Positions 8,558 to 18,110 are shown, numbered from the stretch's first letter. The stretch: 64,000 nt of DNA from Fidelibacterota bacterium (GCA_947475895.1 CANJMF010000002.1:248001-312000), one strand, 5' to 3'. Notes: generated by a model not told the origin, from the letters alone. Numbers and translations: made by a program.

Positions 8558-10912
8558 TTACGAGGCGGGCTGCAGCACGCGTTTATTCACGCCGTCGTTC
8601 TGTTCCGTGGAATAGACGCCGTCGCGCCAGGGCCCAAGCATGTCACCGTAATGCGGTGATGCGATGTGGCCCGACTCACCGTCGGGCATCGTGAAATGCG
8701 CATGATTCAAGTCGCTCAAGTCGTAAATCATACGCACGCTTGCGCCATGAACGTGACTGAACGGAACGGCCGACGTCGGCGAACGATAGCTGCCGCGATT
8801 AATCGTAAAATTATCGCCGCTGGTTGGAATGCGCTGCATCCCCAGCCACTCGAGACGCGGAATGTTGCCAAAGAGCATGTGACCGAAGGTCGCCTGGTGA
8901 TAATCGCCCCAGCGCGCGTCCATCGGTTTCGATATGCCGTGGTTATTCATCCACACCAAGGTTTCCTGCCAGGCTCGTTCGATCTGCTCAGGGCATATTT
9001 CGGTTTTCTCAGACGTGCGCACGTCGTCGCACCACATCGTGTCGGTCGTAAGGATGCGCTGGAGCAGCTCGGGGCGCAGTCCACCGAATTGCGCATACAG
9101 CGGTCCAAGTTCATCGGCGAGTAGGGCGCCTTTCACAGCCTCGATCCATAAAAGCGCAATGAGCGGCTCGGGCCGATTGCGATCCATTGTTCCGTCCCAG
9201 GCGCGCAGCTTGTCGAGCACCTCGCGTTCACCGTCTGAGCGTGGCCGCATATTGTCGAGCAAAATTGGCAGCAGTTCGCGCGCCATCAACGACACAACAT
9301 CCTGCTGCACGGCCGTGATGCTGCCCACGTCTGCCGCCGCGGTGGATTTTAGAAGTTCGTCGATGCGCTTCGCGCGATAGGAATCCGGCCACTGGGCGGC
9401 AATTAAGTAGGGATATGCTTCGTCGACCATCTTGTTGTTGGCATTCACCAGAATGCCCGACGGCGGATTGATGCTATGCGGCAATTCTTCGAAGGGAATG
9501 AAGCCGGTCCAATCGTATTCGCCGGTCCATCCCGGCACCGGCACCAAACCATTTCCGTTCTTACGGATCGGCACGCGGCCCGGCGCGTAATACCCGATGT
9601 TGCCTGCGCGGTCGGCAAACATCATGTTCTGATGCGGCGCGTAGAATAATTTAATCGCGTCGAGAAACGCGTCCATACTCTGCGCATGATTGATGCGGTA
9701 AACCGCTTCGCCCGATTTATCGCCCGGTTGAAACAATGCTGCCGATAATGCCAGCACGTGATTGGTCGCGGCGGCTGCGCCTTTCACGATATCGCTCACA
9801 ACAGGACCGTGCCGCGTTTCGCGCACGACGACCGATACAGGACTTCCAAAACGCACGTTGATGACCTCAGTGCGCGTTTCAAAGGCCTTCGCTCCATCAG
9901 GTGAGTCGTAGGTTTCGCCGTTGGTCTGCTCGATGAACAAATCAGCAGTATCGCTTTCTGTCGTGGTGAGTCCCCAAGCCAGTCCATCTGTGTGACCGAT
10001 CATATGAAACGGCACGCCCGGGATTGTTCCGCCGAACACTTTCAACGTCGGGCTATCGATACCCGCCAAAAACCAAACATTCGGCGATTGAAAACCGAGG
10101 TGCGGATCGTTCGCGAGAATCGGTTGTCCGGACTGTGTATGCGCGCCTCCGACAACCCAAACGTTTGAAGCGGTGGTCGGGTGAATGACGGCGGTCATGG
10201 CCGCCAAAAGCTTTTCCGCCGCAAAATCGCGAAACAGCGCGACATGCGTGCTCATCGTCACGGGATCGTCCGCCTTCGGGCCCGGCGATAAAGCCGATGC
10301 GCGCGTGGCGCCCAGTTTCTCGACCAGGGCAGCATTGAACAGCTCCGTGCTCCAATTGCCCGAGAGCTGTAGCCCCATGAGCTTTTGCCACACCAGAGAG
10401 TCCGCCGGCTTCCATAGCTCCGGCGCGATGTGGAGCAGTGCGAATTCTAAGGGTAGGGGGCGACCTTCCTTCAGCCAGGCATTTACGCCCGCCGCATAAC
10501 GCTCCAACGCCGTGCGCGCAGCCGCATCTAGACCGGCGAAGTCGGCTTCGGTTTTCCGATAGACGCCAAGCGTACGCATTTGCGTATCGGGTCCGACGCC
10601 AATCGAACCAATCAATTCTGCGAGGCGCCCTTGTCCTTGCCGGCGCATCAGTTCCATTTGGAACAAGCGCTCCTGGGCATGCACGTAGCCCAAGGCGAAA
10701 TAAGCATCTTCTTCGGACTGAGCCTTAATAAAAGGAATGTTCTGCATATCGCGCGCAATGGTGACCGGGGCGGCGAGGCCCGCGACGGTAACAGTGCCCG
10801 TTACTGGCGGAACGGCCCGCAGCGCCGCGATCCAAAGGTATCCTACGATTAAAATAACAAGCGCAACGGCCACCCCGATAACGCCCGCAATAACCCGCAC
10901 CACATATTTCAT
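8558..10912 (-). CDS. Penicillin acylase family protein (Ntn-hydrolase), membrane-anchored
   Basis: N-terminal-nucleophile amidase precursor of the penicillin G acylase/AHL acylase superfamily, 784 residues from ATG 10912. It has an N-terminal membrane helix or signal anchor (residues about 5-30), an alpha chain with the family's FALGYVHAQERLFQMELMRR, and a maturation site whose nucleophile is Ser249 (TCA at 10166-10168) in TTASNVWVVGG. The oxyanion and substrate region ANDPHLGFQSPNVWF follows. A frame opening at 10972 would add 20 residues before the helix; the shorter start is preferred. Substrates could be beta-lactams, acyl-homoserine lactones or other amides; sequence alone does not choose. 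It is divergent from the small gene at 10972. Confidence 0.9.
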   Translation of the reverse strand: MKYVVRVIAGVIGVAVALVILIVGYLWIAALRAVPPVTGTVTVAGLAAPVTIARDMQNIPFIKAQSEEDAYFALGYVHAQERLFQMELMRRQGQGRLAELIGSIGVGPDTQMRTLGVYRKTEADFAGLDAAARTALERYAAGVNAWLKEGRPLPLEFALLHIAPELWKPADSLVWQKLMGLQLSGNWSTELFNAALVEKLGATRASALSPGPKADDPVTMSTHVALFRDFAAEKLLAAMTAVIHPTTASNVWVVGGAHTQSGQPILANDPHLGFQSPNVWFLAGIDSPTLKVFGGTIPGVPFHMIGHTDGLAWGLTTTESDTADLFIEQTNGETYDSPDGAKAFETRTEVINVRFGSPVSVVVRETRHGPVVSDIVKGAAAATNHVLALSAALFQPGDKSGEAVYRINHAQSMDAFLDAIKLFYAPHQNMMFADRAGNIGYYAPGRVPIRKNGNGLVPVPGWTGEYDWTGFIPFEELPHSINPPSGILVNANNKMVDEAYPYLIAAQWPDSYRAKRIDELLKSTAAADVGSITAVQQDVVSLMARELLPILLDNMRPRSDGEREVLDKLRAWDGTMDRNRPEPLIALLWIEAVKGALLADELGPLYAQFGGLRPELLQRILTTDTMWCDDVRTSEKTEICPEQIERAWQETLVWMNNHGISKPMDARWGDYHQATFGHMLFGNIPRLEWLGMQRIPTSGDNFTINRGSYRSPTSAVPFSHVHGASVRMIYDLSDLNHAHFTMPDGESGHIASPHYGDMLGPWRDGVYSTEQNDGVNKRVLQPAS

Positions 10913-10971
10913 GACATCGCTTTCATGAGGTAAGCCCGCACGAATAACGCGCGATGTGATAAACTGGCACA

Positions 10972-11199
10972 ATGCCGGACCGAAAATCTTGGGAGATCGA
11001 ACCGAACAGCCCCGACCTGTCTACGTCGGAGGTTTTGTTCGAAATGCGCGTCATTGGGAATGCCGTGAAAGTCTCGGCAATCGACCCTGTTACGAACATC
11101 GAAATCAGTGTGATGGGGCCCGCCACGGCTAGCCCGTACACCCTGAAAATGAACGCGCTTCGCAAACTCAAAGCCGTCATTCAAAAACGTAACGGCTAG
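10972..11199 (+). CDS. Small conserved alphaproteobacterial protein (DUF6898-like)
   Basis: A 75-residue cytosolic protein with the blocks EVLFEMRVIGNAVKVSAIDPVT and EISVMGPATA. I recall this as a small family found widely in alphaproteobacteria under a DUF name (DUF6898). It carries no signal peptide or membrane segment. It starts 59 bp from the acylase start on the opposite strand, so the two may share a divergent promoter region. Function is unknown. Confidence 0.7.
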   Translation: MPDRKSWEIEPNSPDLSTSEVLFEMRVIGNAVKVSAIDPVTNIEISVMGPATASPYTLKMNALRKLKAVIQKRNG

Positions 11200-11308
11200 C
11201 GCCAAAAAACCTCTTATTTTGCGAACAATATCAATACCTTGTGCCGCATTGGCAGGGGTCGGCGATATGTGGTATCCACCCCGGGCATCTGTAACAGGGA
11301 GGTTGTAA

Positions 11309-11947
11309 ATGCGAAAGCTAGTGAGTGCCGCCGTGATTGCCGCGTCAATCGTCGCCGTTCCCGCCATCGCGCAGGACGCTTCGAAGATGAGCTTCTTCAT
11401 CACCAGCGTTGGTTCCGGCAAGGGCGGAGACCTGGGCGGTCTGAACGGCGCCGACAAGCACTGCCAGGATTTGGCTACGGCCGCCGGCAGCAAGAAAACG
11501 TGGAAAGCCTACCTCAGCACCCAGGGTGTCGGGTCGGTGAACGCGAAAGATCGCATCGGTAAAGGTCCGTGGGTCAACGCTAAGGGCGAAACCATTGCGA
11601 CATCCGTTGATGATTTGCATAGCGACAACAAGCTGGCCCTCGAAACCCAACTGACGGAGAAGGGGGCGAAGGTCAACGGCCGCACCGATAAGCCCGTTAC
11701 ACACGACATCCTGACGGGTTCGAATTTGGACGGCACCAGCATCGTCGATATGGCCGACAAAACCTGCAAAAATTGGACGAGCAGCGCCGAAGACATGGCT
11801 GGCGCGCAAGTCGGCCACCACGACCGTGGCGGCGGCGGGCAGAACCCGACATCGTGGAACTCAGCCCACGTAACACCGGGATGCAGCCCCGCAAAACTGA
11901 CAAGCGTCGGCGGCGCCGGACTCTTCTATTGTTTCGCCACCAACTAA
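11309..11947 (+). CDS. Secreted lectin-like protein
   Basis: A 212-residue exported protein. GGAGG lies seven bases before the ATG and the first 21 residues are a Sec signal peptide (cleavage after A-I-A). The mature part begins SKMSFFITSVGSGKGGDLGGL, then a GADKHCQDLA block, GPWVNAKGE and four cysteines ending in LFYCFATN. This pattern is what I know from proteins annotated as lectin or DUF1554-like (a C-type-lectin/endostatin-type fold), often in proteobacterial periplasms. Sugar binding is inferred from the fold, not shown. A degenerate copy of its last 12 codons lies just downstream at 12027-12062. Confidence 0.7.
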   Translation: MRKLVSAAVIAASIVAVPAIAQDASKMSFFITSVGSGKGGDLGGLNGADKHCQDLATAAGSKKTWKAYLSTQGVGSVNAKDRIGKGPWVNAKGETIATSVDDLHSDNKLALETQLTEKGAKVNGRTDKPVTHDILTGSNLDGTSIVDMADKTCKNWTSSAEDMAGAQVGHHDRGGGGQNPTSWNSAHVTPGCSPAKLTSVGGAGLFYCFATN

Positions 11948-11976
11948 GAGAGCCACAAAGACCCGCAAAATCCCAT

Positions 11977-12003
11977 GCCGGTATCGCGAAATGCGATACC
12001 GGC
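11977..12003 (+). terminator. Strong hairpin after the lectin-like gene
   Basis: Perfect 11-bp inverted repeat GCCGGTATCGC / GCGATACCGGC with a five-base loop, 29 bases past the stop codon. No U-run follows directly, so it may act as an RNA-stabilising hairpin or a weak terminator rather than a classical intrinsic terminator. Confidence 0.6.
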
Positions 12004-12026
12004 GTCGGTATAAAAAAGACTGGTAC

Positions 12027-12062
12027 TGCGCAGGACTCTCTTGTTGCTTTGCCATCCACTAA
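12027..12062 (+). pseudogene. Remnant 3' end of a second lectin-like gene
   Basis: Read in frame this segment gives C-A-G-L-S-C-C-F-A-I-H-stop, matching the true gene's end G-A-G-L-F-Y-C-F-A-T-N-stop. Over 37 bases to just past the stop, 28 match without gaps. No longer similarity to the upstream gene was noticed, so it looks like the tail of a tandem copy that has otherwise been deleted. Confidence 0.45.
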
Positions 12063-12086
12063 GATCGACGACGTGAGGTATTTATT

Positions 12087-12539
12087 TTGACCGAATTGAT
12101 CGCCCAAGCCGGAGACACCGTCGCCATTGCCAACGATCATGCGGGCATCGAGCTCAAAAGCATGCTTCGGCAAGACCTCGAAGGGATGGGTTTTAAAGTG
12201 CTCGATCTCGGCACAGCCACCACCGATTCCGTCGATTATCCCGACTATGGCCATGCGCTCGCGCGCGCCATCGCGGAAAAGAAAGCTAAAGCTGGCATCG
12301 CCATTTGCGGCACTGGAATCGGCATTTCCATCGCCGCCAATCGCCACGCGGGCGTGCGTGCGGCCCTGGTTCATGACGACATGACCGCGCGCATGGCGCG
12401 TGAGCACAACGACGCCAACATCATTGCCATGGGTGCCCGCATCGTGCCGCCCGACAGCGCCCGCGCGCTGGTGAAAACATTCTTCGCAACGAAATTTGAA
12501 GGCGGGCGTCACGCGCGCCGCGTCGAAAAATTAGGATAA
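12087..12539 (+). CDS. rpiB: Ribose 5-phosphate isomerase B
   Basis: Interconverts ribose 5-phosphate and ribulose 5-phosphate in the pentose phosphate pathway. The 150-residue protein begins with a TTG codon; GAGGT lies about ten bases upstream and no ATG fits. Family signatures are VAIANDHAGIELK at the N-terminus, the catalytic cysteine in AICGTGIGISIAANR, and HDDMTARMAREHNDAN with GARIVPP. It stands immediately before glyA (about 12 bp gap), so the two are likely co-transcribed, an arrangement common in alphaproteobacteria. Confidence 0.93.
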   Translation: MTELIAQAGDTVAIANDHAGIELKSMLRQDLEGMGFKVLDLGTATTDSVDYPDYGHALARAIAEKKAKAGIAICGTGIGISIAANRHAGVRAALVHDDMTARMAREHNDANIIAMGARIVPPDSARALVKTFFATKFEGGRHARRVEKLG

Positions 12540-12551
12540 GGGACCTCTGTG

Positions 12552-13835
12552 ATGGATCGCGCCGTGTCGCCGAAATATTTTACCCAAAGCCTCGCTGAGG
12601 CCGACCCCGCAGTGATGGAGTCCCTGACCAAAGAAATGGGCCGTCAGCAGGGCGAGATTGAGCTGATCGCCTCTGAAAATATTGTTAGCCGTGCGGTGCT
12701 GGAAGCTGTCGGCAGCGTTCTCACGAACAAGTATGCCGAAGGTTATCCAGGCAAGCGCTACTACGGCGGCTGCGAGTTCGTCGATATTGCTGAATCGCTC
12801 GCCATCGAACGCGCCAAGAAGCTGTTCAACTGCGCCTTCGCCAATGTTCAACCCCACGCAGGGGCGCAAGCCAACGAAGCGGTGTTTCTCGCGCTGGTAA
12901 AACCCGGCGACACCATCATGGGCATGGACTTGGCATCGGGCGGCCATTTGACCCACGGCGCTGCGCCGAACATCTCGGGCAAATGGTTCAATGCCATTCG
13001 CTATCATGTGCGCAAGCAAGATGGGCACATCGACATCGACCAAGTCGAAAGCTATGCCAAAGAGCATAAGCCGAAGCTGATCATTGCCGGCGGTTCGGCG
13101 TACTCACGCATCATCGACTTCAAAGCCTTCCGCGCCATCGCAGACTCTGTTGGTGCGTTGCTCATGGTCGACATGGCCCATTTCGCCGGACTCGTGGCGG
13201 GCGGTGTTCATCCGAGCCCGCTGCCGTTCGCGGACGTGGTCACCACCACGACACACAAAACCCTGCGCGGCCCACGCGGCGGCATGATTCTGTCGAACAA
13301 CGAAGACATCGGTAAGAAGATCAATTCGGCGATCTTCCCGGGCCTCCAGGGCGGCCCCTTGATGCATGTCATCGCTGGCAAAGCGGTGGCCTTCGGCGAG
13401 GCATTGAAGCCCGAATTCAAAGTCTACGCTCAAAACGTTGTCGACAACGCCAAGGTGCTGGCCGAGACCTTGCGCAAAGGCGGCCTCGAAATCGTCGCCG
13501 GGGGCACCGACACGCACCTCATGCTGGTCGATCTGCGCCCGAAGAAGCTCACCGGCAACGTGGTCGAAAAGCTCCTCGAGCGCGCCGGCATGACCTGCAA
13601 CAAGAACGGTATCCCCTTCGACCCGGAAAAACCCACGGTGACATCGGGCGTCCGTTTGGGCACGCCGGCCACCACGACCCGCGGCTTCGGCGCCGGCGAA
13701 TTCAAGCAGATCGGCGAGTGGATCTGCGAGGTCATGGACGCCGAAGGCGCCAACCCCGGCAATACCGCTGCCGTGGAAGCCGACATTCACGCGCGAGTCC
13801 AGGATTTGTGCCGTCGGTTTCCCATTTATCAATGA
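12552..13835 (+). CDS. glyA: Serine hydroxymethyltransferase
   Basis: PLP enzyme converting serine and tetrahydrofolate to glycine and methylene-THF. The 427-residue product is full length; the PLP lysine is Lys236 (codon 13257-13259) in [14 protein letters not shown]-terminal [12 protein letters not shown] and [16 protein letters not shown] are typical. ATG 12552 is preferred over the GTG directly before it, with AAGGGA upstream. It follows rpiB and precedes nrdR, the usual alphaproteobacterial order. A small GC hairpin lies at 13870-13887 in the gap before nrdR. Confidence 0.96.
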   Translation: MDRAVSPKYFTQSLAEADPAVMESLTKEMGRQQGEIELIASENIVSRAVLEAVGSVLTNKYAEGYPGKRYYGGCEFVDIAESLAIERAKKLFNCAFANVQPHAGAQANEAVFLALVKPGDTIMGMDLASGGHLTHGAAPNISGKWFNAIRYHVRKQDGHIDIDQVESYAKEHKPKLIIAGGSAYSRIIDFKAFRAIADSVGALLMVDMAHFAGLVAGGVHPSPLPFADVVTTTTHKTLRGPRGGMILSNNEDIGKKINSAIFPGLQGGPLMHVIAGKAVAFGEALKPEFKVYAQNVVDNAKVLAETLRKGGLEIVAGGTDTHLMLVDLRPKKLTGNVVEKLLERAGMTCNKNGIPFDPEKPTVTSGVRLGTPATTTRGFGAGEFKQIGEWICEVMDAEGANPGNTAAVEADIHARVQDLCRRFPIYQ

Positions 13836-13906
13836 GTTGGGGTCAGATAAGATTCTTTCGGGGATTTGAGCCGGGTTAGCGCCCGGCGGGGTTGGAGCGG
13901 CAAACG

Positions 13907-14380
13907 ATGCGTTGTCCTTACTGCGGGCACATGGATACCCAGGTGAAGGACTCACGTCCCACCGACGATAACTCGGCCATTCGGCGGCGGAGGTCGTGCC
14001 CACAGTGTGGCGCGCGCTTCACCACCTTCGAGCGCATTCAGCTTCGCGAACTGACCGTCGTGAAAAAGAACGGCGGACGCATTCCGTTCGATCGCGACAA
14101 GCTGGCGCGATCCATCATTACCGCGTGCCGAAAGCGACCGGTTGATGAAGAACGCATTGAGCGCGTTGTGAACAGCATTCAGCGACGGCTTGAGAGTATG
14201 GGCGAGTCCGACGTGCCGTCGGCGGCCATCGGCGAGATGGTCATGGAAGCGTTGCAAGGGCTCGATAAAGTAGCCTACGTGCGCTTCGCCTCGGTCTACA
14301 AAAACTTCCGTGAAGTCAAAGACTTCGAAAGCTTTGTTGAGACTTTGACGGATCCGAGTGCGGGCGACCAAAACGTCTGA
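13907..14380 (+). CDS. nrdR: Transcriptional repressor NrdR
   Basis: Zinc-ribbon and ATP-cone repressor of ribonucleotide reductase genes, 157 residues. The zinc ligands are MRCPYCG and [13 protein letters not shown], and the ATP-cone starts [16 protein letters not shown]. An in-frame TTG at 13892 would add five residues, but family members start M-R-C-P-Y-C, and GGAG sits nine bases before ATG 13907. It heads the run nrdR-ribD-ribE-ribB, and its stop is 13 bp before ribD. NrdR boxes were not found in the window. Confidence 0.95.
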   Translation: MRCPYCGHMDTQVKDSRPTDDNSAIRRRRSCPQCGARFTTFERIQLRELTVVKKNGGRIPFDRDKLARSIITACRKRPVDEERIERVVNSIQRRLESMGESDVPSAAIGEMVMEALQGLDKVAYVRFASVYKNFREVKDFESFVETLTDPSAGDQNV

Positions 14381-14393
14381 TGAGTAGCCCTTG

Positions 14394-15416
14394 ATGACGG
14401 TTTCCGGGGCCGATCTCGAATTCATGAACGCCGCGCTGTCTTTGGCAGCGCGTAATCTCGGCGACACTTGGCCCAATCCATCCGTCGGCTGCGTCATCGT
14501 CAAAGATGGCGTGGTCATCGGGCGCGGTTGGACGCAAGGCGGCGGCCGTCCTCATGCTGAAACTGAAGCCCTCGCACGCGCCGGCGGATCGGCGCGAGGC
14601 GCGACTGTCTACGTCACCCTGGAACCTTGCAGCCATCACGGCAAAACACCGCCTTGCGCCGAAGCGTTGATCGCAGCCGGCGTCACACGCGTTGTCATCG
14701 CGGCCACCGACACCGATCCGCGCGTATCTGGCAAAGGCATCGCCTTGCTGAAAGCCGCCGGGATTGCCGTGGACGAGGGTGTTCAGAAAGCCGCGGCCCA
14801 GGCTTTGAACGCCGGCTTTTTCCTCAAGATCGGACAGAAACGTCCGTTGTTCTGTTTGAAGACCGCGACCACGCTCGATGGACGCATTGCGCTCGCCAAC
14901 GGCAAAAGCCAATGGATCACCAGCGAAACCGCACGCCGCGCAGCGCATGCTTTGCGCGCGCGCTACGACGCGATCCTTGTCGGTTCGGGCACCGCGCTCG
15001 CCGACGACCCGATGCTGACGTGCCGGTTGGAAGGCTATTCGGGCCGACCCAAAGTGCGCGTCGTCCTCGACAGACGCGGACGTCTGCCCAAAACGTCCAA
15101 ACTGGCGACGACCGCCAAAGACATTCCCACCTGGGTTTTAACTCAAGCAAGTATCGAAGAGGCTGTTGCCGACCTTGCGGAACGCGGACTTACACGCGTG
15201 CTGATCGAGGGTGGTGCCGGGGCCGCAGCGGCATTTTTAAAGGCTGGCTTTATCGATGAAGTCGCGTGGTTCCGAAGCTCAAGTATCATTGGCGGCGACG
15301 GCCAAGGCGCGCTTGCCCCCCTCGGGTTGACCGATATGGGAGCATTGCCAGGCTTTGCCCGCCAGCAAACGCTTGTTTTTGGACCCGATACACTCGATAT
15401 CCTGCGCAGGGCGTAG
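14394..15416 (+). CDS. ribD: Bifunctional pyrimidine deaminase/reductase of riboflavin synthesis
   Basis: Catalyses the deamination and the side-chain reduction after GTP cyclohydrolase II. The N-terminal deaminase domain has the zinc motif R-P-H-A-E-T-E-A and EPCSHHGKTPPC. The C-terminal reductase domain begins LKTATTLDGRIALANG and includes ITSETARRAAHALRARYDAILVG and LIEGGAGAAAAFL. The product is 340 residues from ATG 14394 (a TTG lies just upstream). The first gene of the plus-strand riboflavin block, it is followed 12 bp later by ribE. Confidence 0.95.
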   Translation: MTVSGADLEFMNAALSLAARNLGDTWPNPSVGCVIVKDGVVIGRGWTQGGGRPHAETEALARAGGSARGATVYVTLEPCSHHGKTPPCAEALIAAGVTRVVIAATDTDPRVSGKGIALLKAAGIAVDEGVQKAAAQALNAGFFLKIGQKRPLFCLKTATTLDGRIALANGKSQWITSETARRAAHALRARYDAILVGSGTALADDPMLTCRLEGYSGRPKVRVVLDRRGRLPKTSKLATTAKDIPTWVLTQASIEEAVADLAERGLTRVLIEGGAGAAAAFLKAGFIDEVAWFRSSSIIGGDGQGALAPLGLTDMGALPGFARQQTLVFGPDTLDILRRA

Positions 15417-15428
15417 GAGAAGACCACA

Positions 15429-16025
15429 GTGTTCACAGGCATCATCACCGATCTCGGCACCGTCATGGACGCGACACGCGGCGGCGCGACCTCGGCGCGG
15501 TTTCGCATCGGCACGGCTTACGATCTCAAGACCGTCGATATCGGTGCATCCATCGCATGCAATGGATGTTGTCTGACGGTGGTCGAGAAGGGCGCCGACT
15601 GGTTCGCGGTCGATGTCTCCATCGAATCATTGGCACGCACCACACTCGAAAATTGGACCGCCGGCCGGCGGGTGAATCTCGAGCGCCCGCTCAAAGCCGG
15701 CGACGAATTGGGCGGGCACATCGTCTCGGGTCACGTCGATGGTGTGGCAACCGTCGAAGACATCACCGAGATAGAAGGGTCTAAGCGGTTCAAGATCGCA
15801 CCGCCTGCCGAGCTCATGAAATTCATCGCCGAGAAGGGCTCCGTGACCCTCGACGGCGTCTCCCTGACCGTGAACGAGGTCAAGGACACCAGCTTCAATG
15901 TCATGATTATCCCGCATACTCAGTCGGTTACGGGCTTCGGGTCGATGGAATCGGGCGCGCGTATGAACGTGGAAATCGACGTGCTGGCGCGCTATGTTGC
16001 CCGCATCATTCAACCGAACGCATAG
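15429..16025 (+). CDS. ribE: Riboflavin synthase alpha subunit
   Basis: Dismutates two lumazines to riboflavin. The 198-residue protein begins with GTG and the family-typical M-F-T-G-I-I, with AGGAGA about 12 bases upstream. Two lumazine-binding barrels are recognisable, each with a GHxVxGHVDG-type element; the first contains NGCCLTVVEKGADWFAVDVS, the second SVTLDGVSLTVNEV. It sits between ribD and ribB in one transcription unit and precedes ribB by seven bases. The length is normal. Confidence 0.95.
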   Translation: MFTGIITDLGTVMDATRGGATSARFRIGTAYDLKTVDIGASIACNGCCLTVVEKGADWFAVDVSIESLARTTLENWTAGRRVNLERPLKAGDELGGHIVSGHVDGVATVEDITEIEGSKRFKIAPPAELMKFIAEKGSVTLDGVSLTVNEVKDTSFNVMIIPHTQSVTGFGSMESGARMNVEIDVLARYVARIIQPNA

Positions 16026-16032
16026 ACCTTAA

Positions 16033-17166
16033 ATGCCCGACACCGCGCCCAATAAGGCCGACCAGGCCGGCTTCTTGTCCTCGATCGAAGAGATCCTGGA
16101 CGATGCCCGCAATGGCCGCATGTACATTCTCGTGGACGACGAAGACCGCGAAAACGAAGGCGACCTTATTATCCCGGCGCAAATGGCGACACCGGAAGCG
16201 ATCAACTTCATGGCCAAGTATGGTCGCGGGCTGATTTGCCTGGCGATGACGCGCCAGCGTGTCGAAGACCTGCGCTTGCCGCTCATGCCGGCGCAAAATC
16301 AATCGCGCCTGTCGACCGCATTCACACTCAGCATCGAAGCGACGCACGGCGTCACCACCGGCATTTCGGCGGCCGATCGTGCGCGCACCGTTGCAGTGGC
16401 GATCGATCCCGCGTCGAAACACGAAGACCTCGCCACGCCCGGTCACGTGTTTCCGCTCATGGCCCGTGATGGTGGCGTTCTTGTACGCGCTGGCCACACG
16501 GAAGCTTCGGTCGATATCGCGCGCCTGGCAGGCCTTATCCCCGCGGGCGTGATCTGCGAGATCATGAACGACGACGGCTCCATGGCCCGTCTACCCGATC
16601 TCATTAAATTCGCGCAGTTCCACGGCCTGAAAATCGCGACCATCGCCGATCTCATCGCCTATCGCCGCCGCACCGAACGCCTCGTGCGCATGGCCGCCGA
16701 AGCACCCTTCGCCTCCAAGATCGGCGGTACCTGGCGCATGCGCGTGTATGTCGATGGCATTACCGGTGAAGAACACGCTGTGCTGATGAAGGGCGACGTC
16801 GCTGGCGATGCCCCCGTCATGGTCCGCATGCATCATCTCAATCTGCTGCCCGATGTACTGCAAGATGCTAACTCGCCGAAAAGCGGCGAGCTGCATACAG
16901 CCATGGAAATGATCGCGGCGCACGGTCGCGGCGCGATCGTGTTCTTCCGCGACAATCGGCCGACAGGTCTAGCCGATCAGATCCGGGCGAAAGCCGAAGG
17001 GACCAAGCCGACCATGCGCCTTGTGGACTACGGTGTCGGCGCGCAGATCTTGGTCGATGTGGGTGTGAAGAATATGATCGTGCTCACCAACACCTCGAAG
17101 GTTGTTGTGGGTCTTGAAGGCTACGGCCTTTCGATCACCGAACAGCGCCCCATCACGCTCGCTTAG
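16033..17166 (+). CDS. ribB: 3,4-dihydroxy-2-butanone 4-phosphate synthase with degenerate GTP cyclohydrolase II-like domain
   Basis: The N-terminal domain (about residues 1-210) is an intact DHBP synthase: VDDEDRENEGDLIIPA, GHTEASVDIARLAGL, CEIMNDDGSMAR. The C-terminal domain (about 220-377) aligns with GTP cyclohydrolase II (GELHTAMEMIAAHGRGAIVF, RLVDYGVGAQILVDVGV). However, it lacks the zinc-binding Cys-x10-Cys-x-Cys: the corresponding stretch reads VRMHHLNLLPDVLQDANSP and has no cysteine. It therefore resembles the RibBX type, which keeps DHBP synthase but not cyclohydrolase activity. Active RibA must then be encoded elsewhere. The stop overlaps the converging thiL stop by four bases. Confidence 0.92.
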   Translation: MPDTAPNKADQAGFLSSIEEILDDARNGRMYILVDDEDRENEGDLIIPAQMATPEAINFMAKYGRGLICLAMTRQRVEDLRLPLMPAQNQSRLSTAFTLSIEATHGVTTGISAADRARTVAVAIDPASKHEDLATPGHVFPLMARDGGVLVRAGHTEASVDIARLAGLIPAGVICEIMNDDGSMARLPDLIKFAQFHGLKIATIADLIAYRRRTERLVRMAAEAPFASKIGGTWRMRVYVDGITGEEHAVLMKGDVAGDAPVMVRMHHLNLLPDVLQDANSPKSGELHTAMEMIAAHGRGAIVFFRDNRPTGLADQIRAKAEGTKPTMRLVDYGVGAQILVDVGVKNMIVLTNTSKVVVGLEGYGLSITEQRPITLA

Positions 17167-18110
17167 CGGTGCCGATACCCTGTCACAGTGAGTGACAGCG
17201 ATTCGCCGTTTTCGTCCAGTACCGTTACGCCGTTTCCGGCAATGACGCGTCCAATCGCAGTGACGGAAACGTTCGTCTCAGGTATCGCCGATGAGGCCGT
17301 AAAGGCAAGTTCGTAGTCGTCACCGCCGGCGAGAATGCGTTCCCACCATTTTTGATCTTGCGCCACAGCAGCCCGCGCATCGATCGACACCGGAATTTTC
17401 GCGCGCTCAATTACAGCGGCAACACCAGACGCACGACACAAGTGCCCGACGTCCGCGACGAGGCCATCCGAGATATCGAGGCATGCGCTGGCGATACCCG
17501 ACAAGCCCAAGCCCAGGCGGGGTTGCGGAACGTGGTAACGATCGATCAGTGCAGCGAATGTCTGCAGTTCGCCCATGAGGCTTGCCAGCCCAAGCGCGCC
17601 GTCACCAATGGTGCCGGTCACATAAAGAATATCGCCGACCTTCGCGCCCGAGCGCAGTACGGCTTTGCCTGTTTCGACTTCACCGAGCGCCGTAATGGTG
17701 ATGGTCAAAGGGCCGGGACCCGACGTGGTATCGCCGCCCAACAATGGACATGCAAAAGCCGCGACGTCGGTCGCGAGACCGGCGGCGTATTTTTCGAGAT
17801 AAGCATCGGTGATCGAATCATTGAGCGTCAGCGCATGCAGAAAGCCGACGGGCTTTGCGCCTTTGGCCGCGAGGTCGGATAGATTCACGCGTAATGCTTT
17901 GCGCGCAACGAGATCCGGTGCGTCTTCGATACGAAAGTGTACGCCGGCCACGAGCGTATCGGTCGTCAGAACCATTTCATGGCCGGGAGATACCTGGAGA
18001 AAAGCTGCGTCGTCGCGCAAACCGTGCGCACCCGGCGCGCCCTTCGTAAGCGGCGCAAACAATCGCGCAATCAGATCAAACTCGCCCATACTTGAGGGCG
18101 GTCTGCTCAT
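17163..18110 (-). CDS. thiL: Thiamine-monophosphate kinase
   Basis: Phosphorylates thiamine monophosphate to the diphosphate cofactor. The 315-residue protein has GEFDLIARLFAPL at the N-terminus, the ATP/metal region LTTDTLVAGVHF, NLSDLAAKGAKPVGFLHAL, GGDTTSGPG and a C-terminal ISDGLVADVGHLC plus GGDDYELAFTA. It is last in the minus-strand run ribH-nusB-thiL; its start overlaps the end of nusB by four bases, indicating translational coupling. It converges on ribB with a four-base overlap of stop codons. Confidence 0.95.
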   Translation of the reverse strand: MSRPPSSMGEFDLIARLFAPLTKGAPGAHGLRDDAAFLQVSPGHEMVLTTDTLVAGVHFRIEDAPDLVARKALRVNLSDLAAKGAKPVGFLHALTLNDSITDAYLEKYAAGLATDVAAFACPLLGGDTTSGPGPLTITITALGEVETGKAVLRSGAKVGDILYVTGTIGDGALGLASLMGELQTFAALIDRYHVPQPRLGLGLSGIASACLDISDGLVADVGHLCRASGVAAVIERAKIPVSIDARAAVAQDQKWWERILAGGDDYELAFTASSAIPETNVSVTAIGRVIAGNGVTVLDENGESLSLTVTGYRHR

